Source of the DNA: Centrapalus pauciflorus
Lineage: Eukaryota > Streptophyta > Magnoliopsida > Asterales > Asteraceae
Length of the DNA: 64,000 nt
Assembly (NCBI GenBank): GCA_020465985.1
Contig: JAANYP010003266.1
Coordinates: forward strand, 196,721-260,720
Reading direction: 5' to 3'
The first letter of the stretch is position 1; each line of letters starts with the position of its first letter. Under the pieces are notes generated by a model. The model worked only from the letters and a program-made list of their open reading frames with translations. It was not told the origin of the DNA and did not search any database. This document shows positions 1-10,166 of the stretch, one piece after another. A program made the position numbers and the translations under genes.

Positions 1-944
1 ACAGACCTGTCACCACTGTCTTGCTAGCTTTAAATAAACTTTAAGACAAACTAAGACACTCTGTTGTATGTAAATACAGAACTGTGTCCGACGTTTGGCT
101 TTTAAAGAAAATTTGCAATACCGAAAAGTTAAAATCATTGTGTGTATGCCTTGATCATAAAAGTATGTCTAAGTATGGGACACGTAAGAAAGTTTCTTGA
201 TAAATGAAAAGGCCAAGGGATATTCCAAAGTGTAACATGTTTAAAGGGAAATAATACCGACAATCACCTAGAAATGTGTGTCACGACAAACAATCAAAGG
301 AATAAAAAATTCCTAAGGGTGAAAGTGTAATACTGAAAGTGCGTATTGACACCGCTATCTGGTTGAACCTTTCTTTGACTTTCTCGCCAAAAATATTCTG
401 TTAGTTTAGGTTGTAGATTTTTTAAAGTAGTTTTGAGTAGCTTAAAGTTCAAATTTTATTCAAATTTATTTTTATTTTATTTTATTCTATTCTATTTTAT
501 TTTAAGTAGGATAAAGGTCAAAGTTACTAGGATGCATTCTAGTTGGAAAAACAAAATTTGCGTGATAATCAGTTGCTAGAAGTGAAGGGTTCCTTGATAA
601 GTTGAAAAGGTTGAAAATTGTTCAAAGTTTTTCAAAACTTATGTTAAGTTGAAAATTGTTCAATGTTTTTCAAAACATATGATAAGTTGAAAAAGTTGAA
701 AATTATTCAAAGTTTTTCGAAACTTACGAGGTTGTGACTGTTTAACGAAGATAACGATTGTTTCTCTCGAACTTAATTCTAGTGTTTGGTTTACATTCTA
801 AACCATCAAAGAATGTAAGTAAGGAGAGTTTCATAGCATTTTTATGGTTGAATAATGGTTTTTAATGTCCTAACTAACATATTATGACTTGTTTCATGTG
901 TTGATTAAGTCTATACAGTGTTAGAATTGGAATTTTAACAGGCA
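1..944 (+). other. Non-coding pol-to-aORF spacer of Copia-1(+)
   Basis: No credible ORF is present. The stretch matches the reverse complement of about 8800-9520 with scattered substitutions and small indels. It includes a T-rich low-complexity run near 450-515 and imperfect repeats of a GTTGAAAATTGTTCAA-like unit near 610-720. It is AT-rich, with repeated TTCGAA/CTCGAA-type words. A pyrimidine/AT run ending in ACAG precedes the coding remnant at 945, as a splice acceptor might, but no donor can be fixed. Confidence 0.7.
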
Positions 945-1740
945 GTACAGATTCTTCAGCTGACATCGGCGATTCATGAACTTCAACATCCTAATGCCCA
1001 GTTGGATCAGACAGTGGCTGATCAGCAGCAGCAGATTGCAAATCTGGAGGTTACACTGGAAGAATTGTTGAAAGATCGTCCATCTCAGGGGGAGAATTGT
1101 ATAGAAGTCAAAGAAGACCGCCCGGATAGTGAGCTGGCAGATCTTTCAAGACAACAATCTGCTCAGCTTGCTGATCCTCAGGGGGAGTCGGTGTTCATAG
1201 CTGCTGACAAGCGAAGAGACAAGGATTCAGATACAACTAAAGTAACTGAAGATAAGGTCTGATCGGAGCATTGTCAGGGTTGGATGAATATGAAATGAGG
1301 TTCGTCTTCGAAGATGTCTTAGAACAGGAGGATCTTGAGGATTGAGCCTTTATTCCTAAAGATATACCTGTTTGGAAGTCACTCGATGAAGGTGTTTTGA
1401 ATGAAGTTCAGAATGTGATAGATCTAGAGATGCTGAAGTCTGCTTTAAATGATGAATCAGATTTTGAAGTGTGAATTTAGCTTGGAAGGACCTTATAAAT
1501 CTAGGAAGACGATTCTTATGCTGAGGTGTTTGCAAAAACTATCAGAAGGGAGGGTCGTTCTGCAAGATTTGAGAGGTTACTCTAAGAGTTCGTAGAAGAG
1601 TTGTGGTTAAAATAAGAATAAATCCTCTGACTGGTAGGACATGGACTAAGTTAGTCTACAAACCAGTGAGGACAGCGAAACTAGAAAAGCAGTCTTGGAT
1701 ATCAAAGAAGAAAAGGTGATTTCGGTTTTCATAGAGTAAT
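945..1740 (+). pseudogene. aORF remnant of Copia-1(+), coiled-coil and C-terminal part
   Basis: Residues encoded from 945 to 1262 are Gln/Leu/Glu-rich with heptad spacing. They match the coiled-coil segment of the minus-strand aORF copies (5997-6500 and 3467-4000), including the shared S/A-QGE motif. A TGA at 1260-1262 ends this frame. Further similarity to the acidic segment and to the AWK(E/D)LIN(I/L)GED segment continues to about 1740 through stops and frameshifts. The N-terminal domain seen at 7324-7989 is absent, so this copy has a large internal deletion as well as decay. Its function is unknown. Confidence 0.7.
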
Positions 1741-1763
1741 GAATATGTACTAGAAGCTATCAT

Positions 1764-1890
1764 CAAGGGGAGTGTGTTGATACACCCGATGTGACAATAG
1801 CTATCTAGTTTCGGTATTCATAGTCTATGAATCTGATAGTCTATTACGATCAATGAACAACAACTAGAAGTTATCGTCAAGGGGGAGTCT
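1764..1890 (+). promoter_or_regulatory. Duplicated polypurine tract region of Copia-1(+)
   Basis: Two copies of TCAAGGGGGAGT occur, at about 1762-1773 and 1878-1889. The first is followed at 1775-1800 by TGTTGATACACCC, which resembles the first bases of the Copia-1 LTR. After that the sequence returns to the pre-PPT text and reaches the second tract. The second tract directly abuts the insertion point of Copia-1(-), and its true LTR resumes at 27408. The PPT primes plus-strand DNA synthesis during reverse transcription. Confidence 0.7.
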
Positions 1891-1891
1891 G

Positions 1892-2462
1892 TGTAGGGTC
1901 TTAACTCTACGGATCTATCTTGATGCGACACCTTCCAACGAGTGCGGAATCCTCGTTAGTGGCTTGACGGATATATCACGCACACCGAAACACAGAGACT
2001 ACCACGGTGATAGACAAACAACTTAGAACGCCCCAACACAACGATTCTCTCCTCACGAAACTCTCTGATTGCAATCAAGTTCGAGATCGCCTTCTGCTAA
2101 ATGTTTGACAAATTCTGCAAAAGTCTTATAATTAATCGAATTAACCCTTAATTATACTGACAGATTCGAGTTTGTCTAGGACAAATTCGAAGACAAATTC
2201 GAATCTATACCTAAAGTCGAACCTCATCATTCAAACTTATGTTTGAACTTATGCTTTATCTTATGTTTGAATTTATCTTTGAACTTTATGTTTGAACTTC
2301 TTGTAATATATTACACCAAGTTCAAGCATACAAACAATCAATATCAAACATACATAATCCAACATATATCAAACACTTGTTAATATCTAATATCAAGTAA
2401 ATAGACTTACACAAAATGCTATCTAAACTTAGACTGCTATCGTCACACAGGATGTACTAACA
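1892..2462 (-). repeat. 3' LTR of Copia-1(-)
   Basis: 571 bp, with ends TGTTAG...TTAACCCTACA when read on the minus strand. It matches the 5' LTR split between 16855-16997 and 26942-27404 nearly throughout, and is related to the LTRs at 4289, 27408 and 42397. TTCGAA, CTCGAA and TTTGAACTT words recur within it. A polypurine tract abuts its right side (2463-2473), as expected for a minus-strand 3' LTR. Confidence 0.92.
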
Positions 2463-2474
2463 GACTCCCCCTTG
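2463..2474 (-). promoter_or_regulatory. Polypurine tract of Copia-1(-)
   Basis: The plus strand reads GACTCCCCCTTG, so the minus strand reads CAAGGGGGAGTC directly before the LTR start TGTTAG. The same tract stands before the LTRs at 4953 and 27408. Confidence 0.85.
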
Positions 2475-2503
2475 ACGATAGCTTCTAACTATTTACATTT
2501 TGT

Positions 2504-4288
2504 CTAACTACTTGAACCATATAGACTACTACCTACATATAAACCTATATCTATACATATTCTAACTATCTTCTGGAACTTCCTAGCCTCAGATCTCCAT
2601 CCTTCGTGAAAGAAGATAGGCTGATTGTGTAGCTTCATTAGGTCGTCCTTGGATAGGTTTATTAGATGTAATGGATCATACACTCGCAAAATAACTTCGT
2701 CTTGAGTATCTATCATCACGGCTTCAGCAGTATCATCATCTACATACCACCACTTCATGTTACTTAGAACATCTTGTGGAATCGACTTCATAGGCACCTT
2801 CTTCAAACACTTTACAGGCTTGTACACCATTCTAGCCCATGGCCTACCTGTATGTGGATCAATCCTTGTCTCATCTTCCACTCTCTTTCCCGTCCTTCGC
2901 TTGAGTCTTTCAAATTTTCCGGATCGGCCCTCTTTTCTGATAATCTTGGCTATAACCTCAGCATAAGGATCCTCACCGATATTGATTAACTCTTTCCACG
3001 CAAACTCCTTTACTTCTACCTTCAGCAATGTATAAAATACTCTGAGCGTCCGCCTAAGGTACTGGAGTCCATCTCTCCTCTTTAGAATGAATAGCTGCAG
3101 TTCTCTGTCGAAGAACCAGCTTATAATTCCACCTGAAAGATTCTCGGAGCCTGGAACTCTCATTCTCCTCTTCATCTTAGGCTCTGCCCTCTTCACTTCC
3201 TTTCGGAACCATAGATTTCTCAGTTCAGCCCTAGATGGTTCTCTCTCAGCTTCCTCTAGTTCAGAGTCTTCTACTGAGACCAACTTGATCTCGTCGATAT
3301 CAATCACATTGTGCTCATTCTCCACGTATAACTCTTTGATAGGTTGTGAATTTACGATCACTTCATCAACATCATCATCTTCATCTTCTATCACTTCATC
3401 ATCTGATTTCCAATCAACTATGTCCTCTGGCACAAACTCCCCTTCCTCCAACTCTTCAATATCATCTTAAAAATCAAATTCTATCTCTTCTTCTTCAATA
3501 TTCATTAGAGCGTCAATCATCTCACTCTCAATGGCCTTTGAAGAACTAGCCTCGCCTCTTTCAACTCCTGACTGACTAGGCTCCCCCTGAACTTTAGCAT
3601 GCTGAGCAGAAGAAAAATCTACTGGCTCACTATCTTTTCGTGCATCGGGATCATTGCCATCGTCATCTTCTCTTCTCTTCTCATGAGCATCTCTGCAGCT
3701 GGTCTCCCCCTGAGCCTGAAAATTTTTCATTAGCTGCTCGAGGAGGGACTTCATGGTTCTGATTTCAGCAGCTTGATCAGCGACAAATGTCTTCAATTCA
3801 ATGTTTTCTTGATCAATCTTTGCATTATGCTCTTAAAGCTCGTTGACTGCTTTTGTGAGTTGGAAGATTTGGACTGTCTGGAAGTCTACTTTGCTCCTAA
3901 GCTCTTTAAAACGTTTATTTTCAGTGTAGGTGGACGATGTGGATGGAACAGAAGTACTTGGAGATGGCGTGATTGGTGGTTGAGCGGATGGTTGAACATC
4001 AGGAATCTCAGGTTCTGGAGCAGAAGCAGATGAAGCTCCCTGCATAAACCTGTGCCTTTTGGCCCTTTGCCTAGGCACCAAAGGAGTAGTATCTTCAGCC
4101 TCAAAATCAGAGTCATCTCATCTGAATCTCTGGCAGCTCTCTTTTCTGCCACCCTGTCACTTACCATAATTCTGGATCCATATCTGCCTATTCTGACAGC
4201 CGGATCAACCGTCTCTACTGCTGCTGCTTCAACCTCTATCTCTTCAGCTTCTTCTGATGACGACTCAGAGGTGGTCACTGCTTGACCC
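2504..4288 (-). pseudogene. Copia-1 aORF copy A, C-terminal two-thirds
   Basis: The frame starting at 4278 (Glu/Ala-rich, then AVRIGRYGSRI) shifts once near 4110. It then runs in one frame through stops at about 3834 (TAA) and 3467-3469 (TAA) to the terminator at 2504. The segments in order are: acidic/basic leader, Pro/Ser-rich linker, coiled coil (about 4000-3720), strongly acidic block (3540-3340), then a folded-looking C-terminal domain with WYVDD, VILRVYDPLHLIN and FQKIVR motifs (about 2780-2540). The N-terminal domain is cut off at 4288, where an LTR begins. It is parallel to copy B (4995-7989). I see no enzyme motif and the function is unknown. Confidence 0.75.
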
Positions 4289-4953
4289 TATATGGTCTTG
4301 AACTCACGGATCTATCTAGACACGACACACACCAACGAGTGCGGAATCCTCGTTAGCGGTTTGACGGTAAGATCACACACACGGAACACGGAGACTACCA
4401 CGGCGTTGTACGAACGACTACAAATGAACCTACGTGATGATTCTCTCCGAAAACACTCACTGACTACTGATAAACTCGAGATCGCCTTTGCTTAATTGCT
4501 CTCTGGAATTCTGCAAAAGTCTCATAATTATTCGAGTTAATCCTTAATTATACTGACCATTTCGAGTTTGTCTTAGGACAAACTCGAACCAGGCCCAAGG
4601 CCCATTCGAATTTGTCCACCTGACAAATTTGAAACTGCCTTATAGGCAAATTCGAATTTACACCATATTCGAATCTGCCTTATGTGATAAATTCGAATTT
4701 ACTCTAAATTCGAATTTCACATGTCAAACTTCTATTTGAACTTATGTTTTAACTTATGTTTGAATTTATCTTTGAACTTTATGTTTGAACTTCTTGTAAT
4801 ACGTTACACCAAGTTCAAACATACAATCAATCAATATCAAACACATATAAACACATATATCAAATACTAGTCAATATTCAATATCACATAAGTTGACTTA
4901 CACAAAATGCCAACTATACTTAGACTGCTATCGTCACACAAGGTGTACCAATA
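4289..4953 (-). repeat. Extra internal LTR of a Copia-1 subfamily
   Basis: 665 bp related to the outer Copia-1 LTRs but clearly more diverged. Its ends have decayed from TG..CA to TA..TA. It is preceded on the minus strand by its own polypurine tract (4954-4965), so it is the 3' LTR of a second element inserted into aORF copy A. No matching 5' LTR is present. The simplest explanation is deletion by recombination between the two nested relatives. Confidence 0.85.
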
Positions 4954-4965
4954 GACTCCCCCTTG
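4954..4965 (-). promoter_or_regulatory. Polypurine tract before the internal LTR
   Basis: The plus strand reads GACTCCCCCTTG, identical to the tract at 2463-2474, and directly adjoins the LTR end at 4953. Confidence 0.8.
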
Positions 4966-4994
4966 ACGATAGCTTCTAACTATTTACATTTTGA

Positions 4995-7256
4995 TTAAGT
5001 ACCTGGTTTATTTAAACTACTACCAGCAAACAGACCTTGTTCAACACATACTTTAACCACATTCTGATACATTCTGGCCACAAACTCCATGTGAGCATCA
5101 CTCGAGATTTTGTGAGTATGAAGCACTTGAAGGTCATCTTTGGAAATATTTACTAGGTGCAGTGGATCGTATACTCTAAGAATCACTTTTTCTTCTAAGT
5201 CTTCCATCACCGCTTCACTTGTTTCACTTTCAACGTACCACCAGTTGAGATTACTTAAGACATTCTGTGGCATTGGCTTTAGAGGGACTTTCTTCAAACA
5301 TGTAACTGGTTTGTACTGAAACTTCATCCACAGTCTACCAGTCAGAGGATCAATTCTAGTATGGTCCATCACTCTTTTGCCAATTCTTGGATTGAGCCTT
5401 TCAAATTTCCTCGACCTCCCTTCCCTTCTAATGATCTTAGCAATGATTTCAGCATAGGGGTCGTCTCCGATATTTATAAGCTCCTTCTATGCCAACACTT
5501 TTATCTCAACCTTTGGCAACGAGTTGAAATCTTTCAATCTTCTCCTGAGATACTGGAGCCCATCCTTTCGCTTCATAATAAATAGCTGCAGTTCTCGATC
5601 AAAGAACTAGCTTAGTATATTTCCTGACAGCTCTCCAGCACTAGGCACACGCATCTTTTCTTTCAAGTCCATCTCCTTCTTTTCTGCCCTAAACCATAGC
5701 TTTCTCTTTTCTTCATTAGTAAGCTCCCTGGCAGGCTCTTCAGCTTGTGATTCAACATTTAAAGCAGCTTTAATCGCTTCTATGTCAATCATATTATGTT
5801 CCTCCGGCACATATGTATCAGTGATGGAATTTTCTTGAATAATAATCTCATTTGCTTCATCTTCCTCATCACCTAACACTTCATCATCTGGTTGCCATTC
5901 TGGAACATCTTCAGGAATAATTTCTCCTTCTTCTAACTCATCAATTTCGTCTTCAAAGTCAAAATCTAACTCTTCTTCCTCGATATTCATCAAAGCTTTG
6001 ATGATTTCATTCATGTCGCTTTCCATAACCTTTGAGGAACTAGCCTCACCTCCTCCCGCTCCACTCTGACTTGGCTCCCCCTGAATTTAAGCATGTTGAG
6101 CAGCAGAAAAATCTACTGGCTCACTCTCTTTTGGTGCATCGGGATCATTGCCATCGTCATCTTCTCCCCTTCGCTGCTCCTCAAAATCCCTACAGCTTGT
6201 CTCCCCCTGAGCTTTTTGATTTTTCATTAACTGCTCAATAAGGGACCTCATCGTTCGGATTTCTGCAGCTTGATCTGCAACAAACATTTTCAGCTCAAGA
6301 TTCTCTTCTTCAATCTTTACAACAAATTTCTTCAACTCAACATTCTCTTTGTCAACATTTGCATTATGCACCTATATCTCACCGATAGCTTTATTCAACT
6401 GAAAAATTTGGACTTGTTGGAAGTCAACCTTGCTTCTAAGCTCAGAAAACCGTTGATTATCTATGAAGGTTGATGAAGTGGATGAAATGGATTGGATGGG
6501 AGTTGGAATGATTGGTGAGGGAATGGATGTTTGAACAGGTGGTGGTGGTGGTATGGATGTTTGTGCTGATGGCTGAGCGGTAGGCATTTCTGGCTCAGAA
6601 GCAGAGGCCGATGAAGCTCCCTGCATGAAATGATGCCGTTTGGCCCTATGCCTAGGCACCAAAGGAGTTATTTCTTCATCCTCAAAATCTGAGTCATCTG
6701 ACTCCCTCGAAGCTCTTCTCTTTCTGGCTGCTTCATCAATAACTAAAATTCTGGATCCATATCTGCCTATACGGACAGCCGGTTCCTCTATCTCTGTTGT
6801 TGGTGTTTCATCAGCTACGTCTTCTATCTCAATCTCTTCCATTTCTTCCGATTCAATCTCTTCTTCGACATGTACATACTCATCTATCTGTCTAAAAACA
6901 TCTTATTCCCCTTTTGGAGGTTCCAAAATATTTCCAATGAGTTCAGAAGTAATTTCCTCATTGGCATGTGACCCAGATGCCCAAATCTCTTCCAAGGTTT
7001 CCATCCGTGGATCAGATACGGGGGCTACACCTGAGGGACCAGCTTCACCTGGCTCTTGCACTTGGCTTGTTGAAGGCCTAGTCGCCTGAGTCTGTCGAAT
7101 TGATGGTCTTTGGCTCCTCCTTTGTTGCTGAGGCCTCGGCTGTGGCTGTTGCTGTTGCTGCGGCTGCTGCGGAGTTTGAGCTTCCCCGGCCCAGTTGGCA
7201 CCTTCAGGGACTTGGAAATCCGGATTAACCACTGCACCAAAAAGTGGTGCCTCCAC
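4995..7256 (-). pseudogene. Copia-1 aORF copy B, central and C-terminal region
   Basis: A single frame from 7256 to 4995 is broken by stops near 6902, 6371, 6086, 5606 and 5490. Two of these replace Trp codons that copy A still has (FFDREL and KELIN contexts). The order is: Gln/Pro-rich linker (7200-7100), acidic stretch, basic RKRR/RAKRHH patch, Pro/Ser linker, coiled coil (about 6480-6230), acidic block (6000-5800), then the C-terminal domain with WYVE, VILRVYDPLHLVN and a closing GLFAGSS. With the N-terminal part (7324-7989) the ancestral protein was about 1,000 residues. The RKRR-type patch could be a nuclear signal, but that is inference. Confidence 0.75.
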
Positions 7257-7323
7257 TGGTCTGGCCAGAGCACCTCTGTGCTTGGCAATCTACAAAAATT
7301 CTTTTGTCAATCACTGCTACGCT

Positions 7324-7989
7324 TTAAATATCGTTTAGTTGCGGCAAGTTCGGCAGGAAATGTCGTATCAACGTCATCACAAATCTCAGATACAGCAAAA
7401 ATCTTTCTCGTGCCGCAGCTGTTATCTGATGAACAAACTCTGCAAAGAACATTTCTGAATAGCTGAATTTCTGATTGTCGACCAGCACGATCATTCCCGA
7501 CTGAATTTTCGATACAATATAATCAATTCCTGCTTTCTTTGGAGCAAAGCACACCATGAAGACGTGTGCTAGATATCTCCACTGCCCAATCAGCCCGCTC
7601 TTCATATACGAGGACTTAGCCACATCCAGGCTATAACCCATTCTGATGAACGCAGCTTGCCTAACTGCTAATGGAAAGTCAATCGGTCCATCTTCTTGCT
7701 CTGAAGAGCCCAACTGCAGCACTCTGCGTAACACGTCAACTGAAAACACGAGAGGGTGTCCAGCAATCCTGGTCCTCAATACTGTTGGAGTAACAGTACA
7801 ATCGACCTGCAGATGGTCCCAAAATTCACGCACATATGGCAGCACAATTTGAACGTTATTGGACAGGGCATACGAAACCCTCGAAGCACACAAAAAATCC
7901 ACAATTTGGCGAAATGCCTGAGCTTCAGGCAGCTCTTGGTCAGGAGAAATGACCATATTATGCTTTTGAACAAAAATTCTATCTGCCAT
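7324..7989 (-). CDS. Copia-1 aORF copy B, N-terminal domain
   Basis: 222 residues from the ATG at 7989 (MADRIF...) are open to a stop at 7324; a frameshift then separates this from the rest. Landmarks are AFRQIVDFL, SYALSNNV, VREFW, LRRVLQL, and a closing LLYLRF like the (Y/F)PRF motif of the Copia-2 aORF. From memory, this matches a domain common in Asteraceae copia elements that is sometimes mislabelled a longin or synaptobrevin protein. The frame stays open upstream to 8097 and would add a hydrophobic stretch (FILIILIFYIL). That stretch comes from AT-rich leader and I prefer the later ATG. Role unknown. Confidence 0.65.
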   Translation of the reverse strand: MADRIFVQKHNMVISPDQELPEAQAFRQIVDFLCASRVSYALSNNVQIVLPYVREFWDHLQVDCTVTPTVLRTRIAGHPLVFSVDVLRRVLQLGSSEQEDGPIDFPLAVRQAAFIRMGYSLDVAKSSYMKSGLIGQWRYLAHVFMVCFAPKKAGIDYIVSKIQSGMIVLVDNQKFSYSEMFFAEFVHQITAAARERFLLYLRFVMTLIRHFLPNLPQLNDI

Positions 7990-8946
7990 ATCGGCACAAT
8001 AAAGTATATAAAATATTAGAATTATTAATATAAACATAAACTTGTTTAAATTCAAATTTGTTTTATTTTGAACTTGTGTAAGTACAAAATCCAACACATA
8101 TGAATTTCTACAAGTTTGATTTAAATTTTAAGCAAATACTTCGAATATAATGGCAAATTCGAATGACAAATTCGAAACAACCCTAATTTTGAATTTATTG
8201 GCTTCTTCGAGTTTAATGACAAACTCGAAACCACGATCAAATTCGAAACCATGATCAAATTAGAAGTTGTCGGTTTGTGTGACAACAAAAATCCAAGATT
8301 TCAACCATTTTAGACTTAGAAAATTACATCAATTAGTCCTAATAGGTTCTAATCAAAGATATTTGTAACCAATTTGATGTTTCACCGGTTCAAACTTTGT
8401 TATTTTGAAATACAAACTTCACACCATAAAAACCTCAAAATCGGTTGATTTTGGCTCAAATTGAGTCTAAAACATCCTAAATCTGGTACAATGATGTTGA
8501 TTATACCTAGATTTGTTAGGATTCTCGAACACAAATGGACAAAAACTCGACAAATAGTGAAAAACTCGAAGTCGGTAAAGTCGAATGCTTAAACTCGAAA
8601 GCTCTCTGGATAAACTCGAAAACTCAAATTCAAAGGTAGGTGATTAATGACTTGTCACTGTTGGCCTATTTATTCTAACCACCTTCTAGTTTGTTACCTA
8701 CTTCGAATTTACTGCCAAACTCGAAGTCCCTGCCAAATTCGAATATGCATTTCGATTTTAGCTTAAACTCGAATTGAACTCGTAAATTTTGAAAATTTTG
8801 AAAATCTTTGAATTAAATTCAACTTTTCCAACTTTTTTGTGTAACGGAATAAACTATGTCAAATCATTTACCCTAAGCACATGATTTTCACGCAGTGTTT
8901 ATTTTATTCAACTAGGAATGCACCCTCAGTAATTTTGACATTTTTC

Positions 8947-9075
8947 CTAAGTAAAATTAAAATAAAATATAAATAAATAAATAAAATAAAAAAATGAAGT
9001 AAAAATTAAAAGATAAAATAGAATAAAATAAATTAAAGTTAAAATTGTGAACAAATATTAAACTTAGATTAATCT
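8947..9075. repeat. A-rich low-complexity tract
   Basis: Runs of AAATAAATAAAATAAAA and related words fill this segment. The plus-strand relative has a shorter T-rich equivalent near 450-515. Confidence 0.7.
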
Positions 9076-9430
9076 ACATTATTTTAAAATTTACAACCTA
9101 TACTAAACCCTAACAGAATATTATTAGCGAGTATAGTCAAAGAAAGGTTCAATCAGATAGCGATGTCAAGTACGTACTTTCAATATTCAAACTTTCACAC
9201 TTAGGAATTTTTTATTCCTTTGATTGTTTGTCGTGACATACATTTCTAGCCGATTGTTGGTATTATTTTCCCTTTAAACATGTTACACTTCGGAATATCC
9301 CTTGGCCTTTTTATTTATCAAGAAATTACCTTACGTGACTCATACTTAGACATACTTTTATGATCAAGCCATACACACAATGATTATAACTTTTTGGTAT
9401 TGCAAACTTTCTTTAAAAGGCAAACATCGG

Positions 9431-9620
9431 ACACAGGTCTATATTTACATACAACAAAGTGTCTTAGTTTGTCTTAAGGTTTATTTTTAAAGCTAGCAAG
9501 ACAGCGGTGACAGGTCTGTACCGACGTACAACAAAGCGACTTATCTTGCAAACTCGAGTCAAACCAGAGGCAACAGGTCTGTACTTACGTACAACAGAGT
9601 TACTTGTTTTGACTCTTAAC
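9431..9620. repeat. Imperfect tandem repeat, three units
   Basis: The core ACAGGTCTGTAC followed by ACGTACAACAAAG occurs at about 9433, 9510 and 9573, spaced about 60-80 bp apart. An inverted match to the second unit opens the window at base 1. Confidence 0.65.
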
Positions 9621-10166
9621 TCATTATGATTTTTCTATCCTTTCCATTTCTTTAAGATGTATCTGATGTTGTTATACATCCCCCAGAATGTTTACATACC
9701 TCATTTAGAAGCAATGTCTGTATGTCTCTAACATAAAAATTAAGACCAATTGGTCATACATCTAAGTTTGTGACACGTCTGACTTTTTCTTAAATATTTT
9801 ATTAGCCTTGACACTCCCTATATGTATTATGCCTACCAACATATCAAACTGGATAATGTACAACACTTAGATTTTTAGGTGCATTATGTGTGAAAGTTAG
9901 ACACTTAGAGATTGTAAAGACTGTGCTAATTTTCGTCACTTTGAACCTATGCATCTAAGACTAAACTCATTTTCTGATATTCTCTTTTTTTTTGAACTTT
10001 TTATGGTTTTCTCTCTTTTTTCTTTTGTTTTTCATAAATAAGAGTAAGAAAATAAAATAACCTACTAACTTACTATAAAAGGAAACTATCCTAAGCTACT
10101 AAACGTACTATAAAAAGAAAGAAAGACTACTGCTATAAAAGGAAATAAAACTCTACTAAGGTCAAC

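Larger units (their letters stand above)
1..1891 (+). mobile_element. Copia-1(+) SIRE-like element, 3' internal part (left end outside window)
   Basis: This is the 3' internal segment of a plus-strand Ty1/copia element. Bases 1 to about 720 match, as an inverted copy, the pol-to-aORF spacer of the minus-strand relative at about 8800-9520. Bases 945-1740 are aORF remnants and 1879-1890 is a polypurine tract. The 3' LTR that should follow lies at 27408-27969, because Copia-1(-) has inserted exactly at the junction. The flanks GTCTG (1887-1891) and TTCTG (27405-27409) form an imperfect 5-bp duplication. The pol part lies beyond the left edge. Confidence 0.85.
7990..10166 (-). other. Copia-1(-) spacer between pol and aORF
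   Basis: About 2.2 kb without a believable gene. It is AT-rich, with frequent TTCGAA/CTCGAA words (8100-8780), an A-rich run of AAATAAAT/AAATAAAA units at about 8950-9075, and a tandem repeat at 9431-9620. The part from about 8800 to 9520 is an inverted copy of 1-720. It could hold a promoter or intron for the downstream aORF, but I see no clear TATA arrangement. Confidence 0.7.

Noticed and set aside
3087..3470. Ser-rich plus-strand ORF
   Set aside because: It is the antisense shadow of the acidic block of aORF copy A; Glu/Asp codons read as Ser on the other strand.
7324..7989. Annotation as a host synaptobrevin or longin protein
   Set aside because: The position between pol and PPT inside an LTR element and the parallel ORFs in two other families show that it is a retrotransposon aORF.
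9431..9620. CRISPR-like repeat array
   Set aside because: Only three imperfect units with irregular spacing, in plant retrotransposon DNA.
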